A stretch of 11,923 bases of DNA from NCBI GenBank assembly GCA_002715545.1, contig PAZI01000043.1, positions 1-11,923 on the forward strand, written 5' to 3'. This document shows, piece after piece, positions 5,180 through 11,923 of the stretch. The notes beneath the pieces are model-generated. The model searched no databases. It saw nothing but the letters and a program-made list of their open reading frames with translations, and was not told the DNA's origin. Source of the DNA: Methanobacteriota archaeon. Lineage in GTDB: Archaea > Thermoplasmatota > Poseidoniia > Poseidoniales > SP79. A program made the position numbers and the translations under genes. Positions within the stretch are counted from its first letter, which is position 1, and each line of letters opens with the position of its first letter.

Positions 5180-6844
5180 ATGCACTACACTGAATCTCAG
5201 ATATCCGTGGGTGACGAGGCTGGACGCTCTGAGGGCGAAGTGGACCATCATTCAGATCCCTTGCCAGAACACTCTGCAGTCACTGCACAACTTGATTACG
5301 AGTCATTGTTCAGCGCGTCAAAAGATTGGCGGCAGGGCGGTTCAAGATCATGGGTCAGCCTCTTCTTTTTCCTCGTTCGACGAACACTGGCATTCCAGTA
5401 CAAGCATCATCAGGTTTCTGGCATGGAGAACATCGATCGTAAGCGAGGAGACCTTTGTGTTGCTTGGCATACTAATGGTCTCATCGACCCTGCTCTCGTG
5501 CTTCTTCATAGAGGCGGCCAGTTTGTTGTAGGGGGCCGTCACGATCTAGTGACCCGCCGCTCTCTTCGTTTCTGGGCGAAGCGTTTCTCAGTTCAACCAG
5601 TCCTTCGCCAGGCCGAATTATTACGTGGTGGTTGCACTGAAGAAGAGGCTAAAACTCTCAATAGCCGCTCCCTTCGCCGCCTTTCAGAAGGTCTGTCTAA
5701 AGGTCTGTCTTGTGCTCTCTTTCCCGAAGGAACAAGTCACAGTTCGAGCCATCTCATTCGCCTTCGTACAGGCCCCTCTCGCGTTGCTCTAGTGGCAAAG
5801 ACTCTCAGCGAGATTAACAACCGCCCCCCCCCGCGAGTACTTCCTATAGGCCTGCATTATCGCGTACGTCATCTTCACCGTACTGACCTCTGGGTTGAGA
5901 TAGGAAAACCATTCGAGATTGATGAAGATGGACATGTGGAGGCTGAGAAAGAAGAAATATCGCAGGGTGCATGGATTGAACCGGCTGCAGAGGCAGTGCA
6001 TTCCTTACAGGATAAGATACGTGATCATCTTTCACCCCTCACCCCACAAGCGCCAGATTGGTCGACATATAGGACATGGCAGTTGATAGGGCACCTTCTT
6101 GCAGATTATGAAGGCCTGAGGCCTAGAACTTGGCGCGACGAAGTAATCGTTGGTCGCCGAATAGGAAACCAAATGCGCAATCCAGGTGAGCAGGATGAAC
6201 GAATTGAGGAAGCGAGTGCTGAATTGATGTCTCATGCACGTTCTGTGTCCAGAACACTCCGCCGACAAGGCCTTGATGGCCGCGACTTACGTGTCACAAA
6301 GAAACACATTCGATTCAAACAAAGCCCACTCCATAAGGCTTTGATATTGACTCCAGCCCGCCTTTTGTTAGGTCTCCTTTTTCTCCCGATAACTCTTCTT
6401 TCCTCAGGTATTCAGATTACTTTTGGTTTCATTCAAGGAAATAAGACTGACGAAGGCCAAGATGCAAGAGCGTCAGTACAATTCCTTTTTGCTATGCTTG
6501 GCTCATTGTTGATCTGGCCTATTCTTGTCATCCTAATATTTTCAGCATGGTGGACTCTTGTTGCATTTTCGTTGGTTTCCGCACCTCCTATGCTTGGTTC
6601 CACTTGGTATCTGGTGATTTCCAGCCTAGTATTACATGCACTCTTCTTGTTCACTTTATTCTGGCTTTCAGGCCGCGCCACATTCATTGGAATTGATGCA
6701 TGGATTGAACTTCGCCGCTCTGTTTGGCGTAGGCGAATGGGGCGAAGTCATGGAGAGGAGATATTGAGTAGTGTACTCAAAATCATTGAATTGAGTCAAA
6801 AGATTGGTCTCACTACACAACAAATAGATGACGAGGTACTCTGA
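5180..6844 (+). CDS. PlsC-like acyltransferase with C-terminal membrane region
   Basis: This 554-residue protein belongs to the glycerophosphate/lysophosphatidate acyltransferase superfamily, which moves acyl chains onto glycerol phosphate lipids at the membrane. Motif I is WHTNGLIDP (96-104), with His97 and Asp103 separated by five residues rather than the textbook four. That spacing is also seen in a bacterial branch with an NHPNxLIDP motif. Motif III is LFPEGTS (180-186), followed by RLRTGPSRVAL (194-204), and motif IV is VLPIGLHYR (220-228). A polar N-terminal tail (1-45) and a hydrophobic stretch at 58-71 come first. The C-terminal half has a helical region, then hydrophobic segments near 387-410, 435-469 and 476-498, and a basic tail. 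ATG 5180 is used; the TTG just before it is an alternative. The stop overlaps the next ATG (TGATG). The substrate is inferred. Acyl-ester lipid enzymes are unexpected in classical archaea. Confidence 0.86.
   Translation: MHYTESQISVGDEAGRSEGEVDHHSDPLPEHSAVTAQLDYESLFSASKDWRQGGSRSWVSLFFFLVRRTLAFQYKHHQVSGMENIDRKRGDLCVAWHTNGLIDPALVLLHRGGQFVVGGRHDLVTRRSLRFWAKRFSVQPVLRQAELLRGGCTEEEAKTLNSRSLRRLSEGLSKGLSCALFPEGTSHSSSHLIRLRTGPSRVALVAKTLSEINNRPPPRVLPIGLHYRVRHLHRTDLWVEIGKPFEIDEDGHVEAEKEEISQGAWIEPAAEAVHSLQDKIRDHLSPLTPQAPDWSTYRTWQLIGHLLADYEGLRPRTWRDEVIVGRRIGNQMRNPGEQDERIEEASAELMSHARSVSRTLRRQGLDGRDLRVTKKHIRFKQSPLHKALILTPARLLLGLLFLPITLLSSGIQITFGFIQGNKTDEGQDARASVQFLFAMLGSLLIWPILVILIFSAWWTLVAFSLVSAPPMLGSTWYLVISSLVLHALFLFTLFWLSGRATFIGIDAWIELRRSVWRRRMGRSHGEEILSSVLKIIELSQKIGLTTQQIDDEVL
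5824..5832 (+). repeat. C9 homopolymer inside acyltransferase gene
   Basis: Nine consecutive C bases encode Pro216-Pro218 in a loop between motifs III and IV. The frame is open through the tract and the next motif (VLPIGLHYR) follows in register, so the length shown is the functional one. Tracts like this are prone to slippage and to sequencing error. Confidence 0.85.
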
Positions 6845-7461
6845 TGGGCGTTGACGACGTGGGACCCACTATTTTCGGGTGGTTCAAAGAAGAAGGTATG
6901 CTTCCCGAGCAAGTAGATGATCCAAATGCCCGTTTTCATATCCGATTGCGTTATCCTAATCAGAAGCGAGGACATGTTTTCGGTATCATTCTTCCAAAGA
7001 AAAGGGACCTTGTCGTTGTGAGCAGCTTCACTCGTGTCGACGCGGGTCAGCAAGAAGAGATGGTGAAACACGCCCAAGGGGATGTTGAATCATGGGAAGA
7101 ATGGCTCCATGAAACGCGATTACAGTTGATTCGCAGTGAGGTAGACTGGCAGATTCATGTTGGCCGTCCGACTGAAGAGCGACAAAGTGGGCCACTTCAA
7201 GCATTCAATCTGAGTAATCCTATTTGGTATGACGGACTGAAAAAGCATACTCTGATGATGACGATTCGTAAGATATGGTTGACCAAATTAGCCTTGATTC
7301 ACGAGATAAAATTCGCTTATGGTCGAGGTCGAGGTGAGCCCGGCCCAGTTGATGATTTGGCCGGAAGAAAGCCCGCGTCCTCTGCAGATAGTGGTAGCGT
7401 CATTGAATTCAACGAACAAGTTGGTTTTGGGGATGAGTTCGACCCATCAGAATGGGCCTGA
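6844..7461 (+). CDS. DUF2299-like archaeal protein
   Basis: A 205-residue soluble protein. The first 60 residues fit the archaeal DUF2299 pattern: an N-terminal helix IFGWFKEEGMLPEQVDDPNA (10-29), strands FHIRLRYPN (31-39) and GHVFGIILPKKRDLVVVSSF (43-62), then a long helical part to about 155. The function of DUF2299 is unknown. The tail after residue 158 is Gly/Pro/Ser-rich and ends with acidic residues and a Trp (FDPSEWA), suggesting a disordered, possibly partner-binding end. The gene starts with ATG 6844 overlapping the acyltransferase stop by one base, so translation is probably coupled, which hints at a role linked to lipids or to the membrane enzyme; this is inference. Its 3' end overlaps the regulator gene on the opposite strand by 15 bases. 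Family assignment is by pattern only. Confidence 0.65.
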   Translation: MGVDDVGPTIFGWFKEEGMLPEQVDDPNARFHIRLRYPNQKRGHVFGIILPKKRDLVVVSSFTRVDAGQQEEMVKHAQGDVESWEEWLHETRLQLIRSEVDWQIHVGRPTEERQSGPLQAFNLSNPIWYDGLKKHTLMMTIRKIWLTKLALIHEIKFAYGRGRGEPGPVDDLAGRKPASSADSGSVIEFNEQVGFGDEFDPSEWA

Positions 7462-8214
7462 CTTCCTTTCCCTTCCCCGCTTCACCATCCACCATGGGAG
7501 GTTTGCCGATGGTCGTCCAGCTAATACGGCATCACTTTTCAGAGAAAGTTCAACCATGATGCGAGATTGAATGGCGTCTAATGCCGATTCAATCTCTGAA
7601 GCATTTACTGAGAGCATATTTGAGACAACATTCGGATCAAGAGAGGTCCCCGGTTGATCAAGAACGTGATGGATCAGGTTTCTCTCTTCGTATACAGGCA
7701 ACTCATCAACTGTTGAATGTGCTTTCGTTCGAATGTGCTGACGTACTGAAAGCAGAGCATCACGTCGCTTTCCAAGAGCTTCAATCTCTTCATCAATACG
7801 TGCCAAACTATCAATCACTTCTTGCACCATGGGCTTCTTCTTCTCCAGATTCTCAGTGATTCTCTTGATATTATCTGGAAGATGTTGTTCAAGTTCTTTG
7901 TGACGTCGATGTGGCAAACTCCTATGCTCGATCAAAAAAATATCCGGCCCCACAACGACTTGTAATTGGAAGGATTGCGTGACTGAATACACCTTTCGAG
8001 GAGGCCCTCCTTTTTCAGAAGGGATACATTCACTCATGACAAATTTTGCCTCTTCCAGAACCTTCAGATGTTTGACAATAGCCTGTTGTGAGACATCTAA
8101 TAACTGTGCAAGTTGGAGAGGATAATGTGGCTCTCGCACCAGATGTTTGAGAATCTGCCGCCTTACTCTATTATCGAGCACGCCGAGGGCCCGGCTCTCG
8201 TCCTGTTCGCTCAT
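7447..8214 (-). CDS. ArsR-type wHTH regulator with coiled coil
   Basis: A 255-residue DNA-binding protein. Residues 8-85 form a winged helix-turn-helix of the ArsR type found in euryarchaea: LDNRVRRQILKHLVREPHYP (13-32), then LQLAQLLDVSQQAIVKHLKV (33-52) as the turn and recognition helix, and a wing rich in Gly/Pro (EKGGPPRKVYSV). A charged, heptad-patterned helix at about 104-165 looks like a coiled coil for dimerisation. A further helical segment at about 173-222 could be a second small wHTH (YEERNLIHHVLDQPGT, then VVSNMLSVNASEIESALDAI). The only cysteine is Cys63, so metal sensing of the classical ArsR kind is unlikely. The overall shape recalls euryarchaeal regulators related to SurR, but the redox Cys pair of SurR is absent. 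It starts at ATG 8214, 44 bases after the membrane protein gene, and converges with the DUF2299-like gene. Confidence 0.86.
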   Translation of the reverse strand: MSEQDESRALGVLDNRVRRQILKHLVREPHYPLQLAQLLDVSQQAIVKHLKVLEEAKFVMSECIPSEKGGPPRKVYSVTQSFQLQVVVGPDIFLIEHRSLPHRRHKELEQHLPDNIKRITENLEKKKPMVQEVIDSLARIDEEIEALGKRRDALLSVRQHIRTKAHSTVDELPVYEERNLIHHVLDQPGTSLDPNVVSNMLSVNASEIESALDAIQSRIMVELSLKSDAVLAGRPSANLPWWMVKRGRERKSGPF

Positions 8215-8258
8215 AACTCGATGGTCAACAGTATGTGACTATCAAAAACCCTGCCACG

Positions 8259-9230
8259 TCATCCTTCGTCCCATGCCTTCCAAGCACCGTTCTTTTCTTC
8301 CTCATCCTTTTCTGTAGCATTTTGTGCCGCTACCTCTTTGACATCAACCTGTTGATTCACCTGTACTTTGATGGGCTCAGAACTTGCCACAATCTGTACA
8401 TCAGGAACGTTGTTCATATCATTGGATGCTGTGTTATCTCCGATGAAAGGGTCTGGAACATCCGTTGTCCGAATAGCAGAGTGTGCGTCAGGGTCCGAAG
8501 CGATTGGATCTGATTTTGCATGGCCATGGTAAGCAGCATAAACATCATTTGTTGTTGGTAATGCAACACCCATCTGGACCTGCTGATGAGGTTGTTCTTG
8601 CATCACTACCGGAATCAATCTTCCATCATCAGTCTGCATCATCATCTGTGTTGTACCACTGTTTCTACCGTTAGATTTTCCTCCAGATACAAGGAGCACG
8701 ATTATTCCAATAGGCATGAGGCACAAACTGAGACAACATGCGCTGAACATTGTACTGTCGCGTGTATTTCCTTGTTCTTCGATGATTGGTGCAAGATCGA
8801 CGAACCACACTTGTCCGCCGCTTTTATTGGAAATGAGTGTATATTCCCCTTCTTCAGCAATATACCATGAAGAAGTCAATCGATATTGCACGAATGTTGA
8901 TTTATTGAATAGAGAAGGTACATTTTCTTGCACAGTAGCGATACTCTTTCCACTTGGCGAGATGATGCTGACTTCAGGATCATTAACAGTCTCTTCAACA
9001 AATGACGAGATAGTCATTCCAGAATAAAGACGGATTACCGTGCTATTTTCTCCCTGAAGGATTGCTAAATTCCGATCAGGAGGGGGGGTCCCCCCCAAAG
9101 TCTCAGGATTAACTCTTGTGAAAAGAAGTATCATTGCAAGAATCAATGCAGCTATGCCGCCAATGATTATCCACCAGCCAACGCGCAATCTTGGAGACCG
9201 CTGCACTGGTTGCATGGATGCACCACCCAT
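8259..9230 (-). CDS. Unrecognised two-TM membrane protein
   Basis: I do not recognise a family for this 323-residue protein. A short basic N-terminus is followed by TM1 (about 17-38), a Thr/Ser-rich, probably beta-sandwich extracytoplasmic domain (about 41-157, with YTLISNKSGGQVWFVDLAP at its end), TM2 (about 160-183, with Cys165, Cys166 and Cys170) and a cytoplasmic tail of 140 residues. The tail is low-complexity, rich in Gln, Val, Asp and Ala, with a cluster DEEEK, and ends in AWKAWDEG. The layout with both ends inside suggests a surface-exposed domain held by two helices and a disordered tail that may bind a cytoplasmic partner. It lies 51 bases after top6A, but has its own TATA-like element, so it may be transcribed separately. 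A G7TC7 palindrome lies just after TM1. ATG 9230 is the start; there is no proper Shine-Dalgarno, so a near-leaderless message is likely. Confidence 0.75.
   Translation of the reverse strand: MGGASMQPVQRSPRLRVGWWIIIGGIAALILAMILLFTRVNPETLGGTPPPDRNLAILQGENSTVIRLYSGMTISSFVEETVNDPEVSIISPSGKSIATVQENVPSLFNKSTFVQYRLTSSWYIAEEGEYTLISNKSGGQVWFVDLAPIIEEQGNTRDSTMFSACCLSLCLMPIGIIVLLVSGGKSNGRNSGTTQMMMQTDDGRLIPVVMQEQPHQQVQMGVALPTTNDVYAAYHGHAKSDPIASDPDAHSAIRTTDVPDPFIGDNTASNDMNNVPDVQIVASSEPIKVQVNQQVDVKEVAAQNATEKDEEEKNGAWKAWDEG
9082..9096. repeat. Perfect G7-T-C7 palindrome
   Basis: Seven G, one T and seven C in a row form a perfect inverted repeat inside the membrane protein gene, encoding Gly-Thr-Pro residues (about 46-51) just outside TM1. 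A loop of one base is too tight for a good RNA hairpin, but the flanks are G/C-poor and the tract stands out. The frame is open through it. Confidence 0.85.
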
Positions 9231-9255
9231 CTCCCCATTTTGAACCGTCGCATCG

Positions 9256-9266
9256 TTTATTTTATT
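9256..9266 (-). promoter_or_regulatory. TATA element for membrane protein gene
   Basis: On the minus strand this reads AATAAAATAAA, centred about 31 bases before ATG 9230 and just after the top6A stop at 9282. The expected transcription start near 9234-9236 leaves a leader of only a few bases. This would let the membrane protein and regulator genes be expressed independently of topoisomerase VI. Confidence 0.5.
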
Positions 9267-9281
9267 CGAAAAGTGTGTTGA

Positions 9282-10379
9282 TTACATCAATCCAAACTCT
9301 GCGAGTTTCTCGGGCAAGTAGGTTTCGGTAACGAAATCCAATCCATATTTTGCTAAGGACTGCTGCTCAGCCTTTTTACCAAATTCAAGCATCAGTTTGA
9401 TTTCTTCTTGCCATTCACCGTCAGCAAATCTTGGATCGCTTAGTTCAGCGTTGAGTTGTTTTCTGTCTTCAGGAGTCAAATCGTCGGTCGGTAAATCATG
9501 ATTCAAGATATCATTCATTGTGATACCAAGATATTGGGCGCTTGGTGTTGCAAGATAATGACTGATGTGTGCTGTTTTGATAGCACCATATGCTATAGAT
9601 GCAAAAATCCGAAATGAGTATGGGTCACAGTCAGCAAAGACGAGGACGGGTACTCCCCACTCCATTTCCATACGTTTGATGATGCGGCGCGTAGATCTAG
9701 CTGGCTGTCCCTTAGTATGAATCAAGAGTGCATCATGCTCCTCATCAAAACCATTCTCAACCAATCGATCAAACATACCCCCTGTCTCAATAGCAAGAAT
9801 GAATTTTACATTGTGCTCTACGAGCCGCAATTTATGGTCATCAACATTGAATGGAATTCCGTATCCTGAATCACCAACATCATTCCGGCAATTTATTTGC
9901 ATCCATTCTCCTCTTCGATTCAATTCTTCGATCTGGATGTCCCCGATCATTCTACTCCCGTCTTCTTCAGGCCTCAATCTGAAATCTTCACGTAATTTCT
10001 TACTTACAATCTCAAGATCCTCTGCTAGATTATCAGAATCTGATTGATTCCCGAATTTACCGTGCCCCCATCCTTCAGAGATGTAATACATCTCCCTCAA
10101 TGTTGATGTCTTTCCTTGCTGAATCATGTCTTCTATGAATTCAATCACATGCAATGCTTTGAGAAGGCGCTTAGCTGAACCGAGTTCAGCACCTTTTCTG
10201 ATAGTTTTCTTATCTTTGTATGTGTATACACTTGTCTTTTCATCGAATCCGATGTTTGATTTTGTCCGAACAGGGAGTGTCATTGTAGGAGCTTCACCCT
10301 GTTCCATACGTTCATACATCTCCATTGCCACATCTTTCAAAGCAGCCATCGTTGCTTCTCCACTTCTTTCATCACTCAC
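9282..10379 (-). CDS. top6A: DNA topoisomerase VI subunit A
   Basis: Top6A is the Spo11-related DNA-cleaving subunit of the type IIB topoisomerase, which passes one duplex through another to remove supercoils and catenanes. The 365-residue length is normal. The 5Y-CAP winged helix contains [14 protein letters not shown] (92-105), with Tyr99 as the catalytic tyrosine by alignment with Spo11. The TOPRIM domain has [14 protein letters not shown] (193-206) with Glu198, and [20 protein letters not shown] (243-262) with Asp250 and Asp252, so the metal-binding triad is complete. GTG 10379 is the start, overlapping the top6B stop by four bases (GTGA), with GGTGA six bases upstream; this fits equimolar coupled translation of the two subunits. 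A conserved [17 protein letters not shown] segment (107-123) also matches the family. Confidence 0.96.
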   Translation of the reverse strand: MSDERSGEATMAALKDVAMEMYERMEQGEAPTMTLPVRTKSNIGFDEKTSVYTYKDKKTIRKGAELGSAKRLLKALHVIEFIEDMIQQGKTSTLREMYYISEGWGHGKFGNQSDSDNLAEDLEIVSKKLREDFRLRPEEDGSRMIGDIQIEELNRRGEWMQINCRNDVGDSGYGIPFNVDDHKLRLVEHNVKFILAIETGGMFDRLVENGFDEEHDALLIHTKGQPARSTRRIIKRMEMEWGVPVLVFADCDPYSFRIFASIAYGAIKTAHISHYLATPSAQYLGITMNDILNHDLPTDDLTPEDRKQLNAELSDPRFADGEWQEEIKLMLEFGKKAEQQSLAKYGLDFVTETYLPEKLAEFGLM

Positions 10380-11923
10380 TCTTCTTCACCATCCGAAATG
10401 AACCCTTGAGTTTCAGATTTGAGTTGCTGTAACATCTCTTCATCCATAGTTTCGGTACCGATGATTTCGACAGAACTCCGCACAAAGATATCCAAATCAC
10501 TTTTCCTCATTCCCTCAGTATGTGCGAGTACAATTGATAGGATCAATTCACCTCCACTTTGAATGTCGGGAATATTCCACTTACGAAGCCCTTCTAACTC
10601 CCATTCTCCATCATATGTCTCTGAGATGATGTCATCGGGTTCTACAGTGTCAAGTCTAGCAAAGACTTCGAATGAACGTGAGCGGTCTGTATAATTAAGG
10701 AAATGTAATTCAAGAACTCCATTATTACTCTGTTTTTGTGTGGCGCTTTCAAGTCTCACCTCACAGAAAATCGACTTCATGATGGTCGTAATCACGGGGC
10801 CAAGATCAGGTGTTGATTTTCCTACAATACGTGCACTGCGTTCAGCAATTTCAGGCAATATCTCTCGAACCAGTTCGAATTTCTCTTTTGATTTGGCACC
10901 TCTCTCCTTCTTTTTCAAATGTGAACGCAACCCCCGTCCTAATTCTAAGAGTGCCTTGCGAACTTCAGCATGAATGACCTCGTTATCCGCTACGGCTTCT
11001 TTTGCTTCTGACGTAAATTGTACATTCGTTGAGGCGAGGTGCAGGAGTACTGCAGCAGGACCATGTGGAATCCCCTTTCCGCCTCGTTGCTCAAGGCCAT
11101 ATTGCCGCCAATCAACAGATTCTAGCGCTTTTGTGAGCATACATCCCCCCTGCTGGTAGAGGAGTGGAACTCTATTTGCAAAGCGCAGGATCTGAACTTG
11201 TCCATCACCTGGGAGATCGCCACCGAACACTAACCCCACTTCTATTTGGAAAGGCGCACCAGAAGCAACCTCTGGATTGCGGGTCAAAGTAACTGCATAC
11301 TGGGAATCTATGGCCTTGGCCAAGCCTTTCTTGATCAGAATCCCTTCAATTGGAGAAAGACAATCAGTACTTGGTGGAGAAAGCTTCTCTTTATTCAAAG
11401 AGGTAATGATTCCTCGCGCTTGATCAAGGGTCAATTTTTTTGGTGGCATTGTGCGCTTTACTTCCGCACCATCACATACCCGCTCAGCAGCACGCATAGA
11501 TACGCCACTGAAATCTCTGCGAAGAAACCCTTTGAGTTGAGTCTGCGTACTATCATGTGCCATTCTCATCAGCATACCTATCTCCATTCCATCAGGATGG
11601 GGCTTGATTTCACGCGTTGCCCGCGGTAATTTGTCGGTTACTGCGGGCCAATGGTGGACGGCGCCGTCTGGGTCAATCAGTTTGATATCAGCATGTGGAT
11701 TGACAATTGAAGTCATACGGAGATAATTTTCAACTGATTTTTTTCCACGTATGTATTTTGCTCGCATGTGAGCGTGAATCTGAACACCGTGTTCGACTGG
11801 CTGAAAACCGTCCTCAAACCAGATGAATCGTTCTTCTTCGTGTTTGATAGCTTTATTCTTCTTTGTGTCAAGACTTATTCGAGTTCTCAATGCAGTCTCT
11901 TCCTCAGCAATCTTGGTTGTAAC
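10376..11923 (-). CDS. top6B: DNA topoisomerase VI subunit B (N-terminus cut off)
   Basis: Top6B is the ATPase subunit that dimerises on ATP binding and drives DNA cleavage by Top6A. The window holds the last 515 residues; the frame continues through base 11923, so the GHKL ATPase residues lie outside. Numbered from the window edge, the visible part begins near the end of the ATPase domain (TRISLDTKKNK). It continues with SVENYLRMTSIVNPHADIKL, the KPHPDGMEIGMLMRM and FLRRDFSGVSMRAAE helices of the H2TH domain, PPSTDCLSPI, then the transducer domain with RFANRVPLLYQQGG and VDWRQYGLEQRGGKG. The switch-lysine segment follows as FTSEAKEAVAD. After a basic coiled stretch (LKKKERGAKSKEK) comes a C-terminal Ig-like domain, as in methanogen Top6B, and an acidic end. 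The first in-frame ATG-like start in the window is not the true start. Confidence 0.96.
   Translation of the reverse strand, partial: VTTKIAEEETALRTRISLDTKKNKAIKHEEERFIWFEDGFQPVEHGVQIHAHMRAKYIRGKKSVENYLRMTSIVNPHADIKLIDPDGAVHHWPAVTDKLPRATREIKPHPDGMEIGMLMRMAHDSTQTQLKGFLRRDFSGVSMRAAERVCDGAEVKRTMPPKKLTLDQARGIITSLNKEKLSPPSTDCLSPIEGILIKKGLAKAIDSQYAVTLTRNPEVASGAPFQIEVGLVFGGDLPGDGQVQILRFANRVPLLYQQGGCMLTKALESVDWRQYGLEQRGGKGIPHGPAAVLLHLASTNVQFTSEAKEAVADNEVIHAEVRKALLELGRGLRSHLKKKERGAKSKEKFELVREILPEIAERSARIVGKSTPDLGPVITTIMKSIFCEVRLESATQKQSNNGVLELHFLNYTDRSRSFEVFARLDTVEPDDIISETYDGEWELEGLRKWNIPDIQSGGELILSIVLAHTEGMRKSDLDIFVRSSVEIIGTETMDEEMLQQLKSETQGFISDGEEE

Noticed and set aside
7447..7461. Overlap of DUF2299-like and regulator genes as a sign of a frameshift
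   Set aside because: Both genes end with in-frame TGA codons and short tail-to-tail overlaps recur in this window, so this is consistent with compact organisation.
8235..9027. Plus-strand open frames of 92-103 codons opposite the membrane protein
   Set aside because: They break into short overlapping pieces in different frames, while the minus strand stays open for 323 codons with two membrane segments and a good start.
1..11923. CRISPR array, tRNA, rRNA, insertion sequence, integrase or toxin-antitoxin pair
   Set aside because: No regularly spaced repeats, cloverleaf-like sequence, transposase or integrase motifs were seen, and the spaces between genes are too short for most of these.

Overview
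The window looks like a dense euryarchaeal genome segment, most likely from the Marine Group II / Poseidoniales-type lineage or a close relative. The archaeal signature is firm: a DnaG-type TOPRIM protein, both subunits of DNA topoisomerase VI, an archaeal wHTH regulator and a DUF2299-like protein. The lineage is an inference. It rests on a bacterial-type PlsC-like acyltransferase inside an archaeal gene cluster, a feature associated with marine Group II/III archaea. It also rests on the presence of Topo VI, which the Thermoplasmatales lack. Base composition is slightly AT-rich by eye. TGA is the usual stop, GTG and TTG starts are common, and gene ends overlap or nearly touch. No rRNA, tRNA, CRISPR array, insertion sequence or integrase was found, and no gene-free stretch exceeds about 150 bases.

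Layout, left to right. (1) Positions 1-662, plus strand: the last 18 codons of a Cys-rich protein, coupled by TGATG to a stand-alone EF-Tu domain II-like protein; the junction sits in an ATG-rich tetranucleotide repeat. (2) 673-1158, minus: a DUF454/YbaN small membrane protein. Its divergent neighbour (1242-2048, plus) is purN, and the two may share one TATA element. (3) 3395-2005, minus: a TerB-like protein, a small helical protein and a MobA-type nucleotidyltransferase, in that order of transcription; mobA overlaps the 3' end of purN by 44 bp. (4) 3542-7461, plus: dnaG, a HIT-family hydrolase, a PlsC-like acyltransferase with a C-terminal membrane region, and a DUF2299-like protein. (5) 11923-7447, minus: top6B (N-terminus outside the window), top6A, an unrecognised two-TM membrane protein with its own probable promoter, and an ArsR-type wHTH regulator with a coiled coil. 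The last gene overlaps the DUF2299 gene by 15 bp, tail to tail.

Most genes are housekeeping: purine synthesis, molybdenum cofactor, RNA/DNA metabolism, lipid synthesis and topology. I see no obvious defence system or new multi-gene machine. The points most worth a second look are the acyltransferase in an archaeal context, the tetranucleotide repeat at the left edge, a duplicated two-block motif upstream of dnaG, the TerB-small protein-MobA cluster, and the unrecognised membrane protein next to Topo VI.
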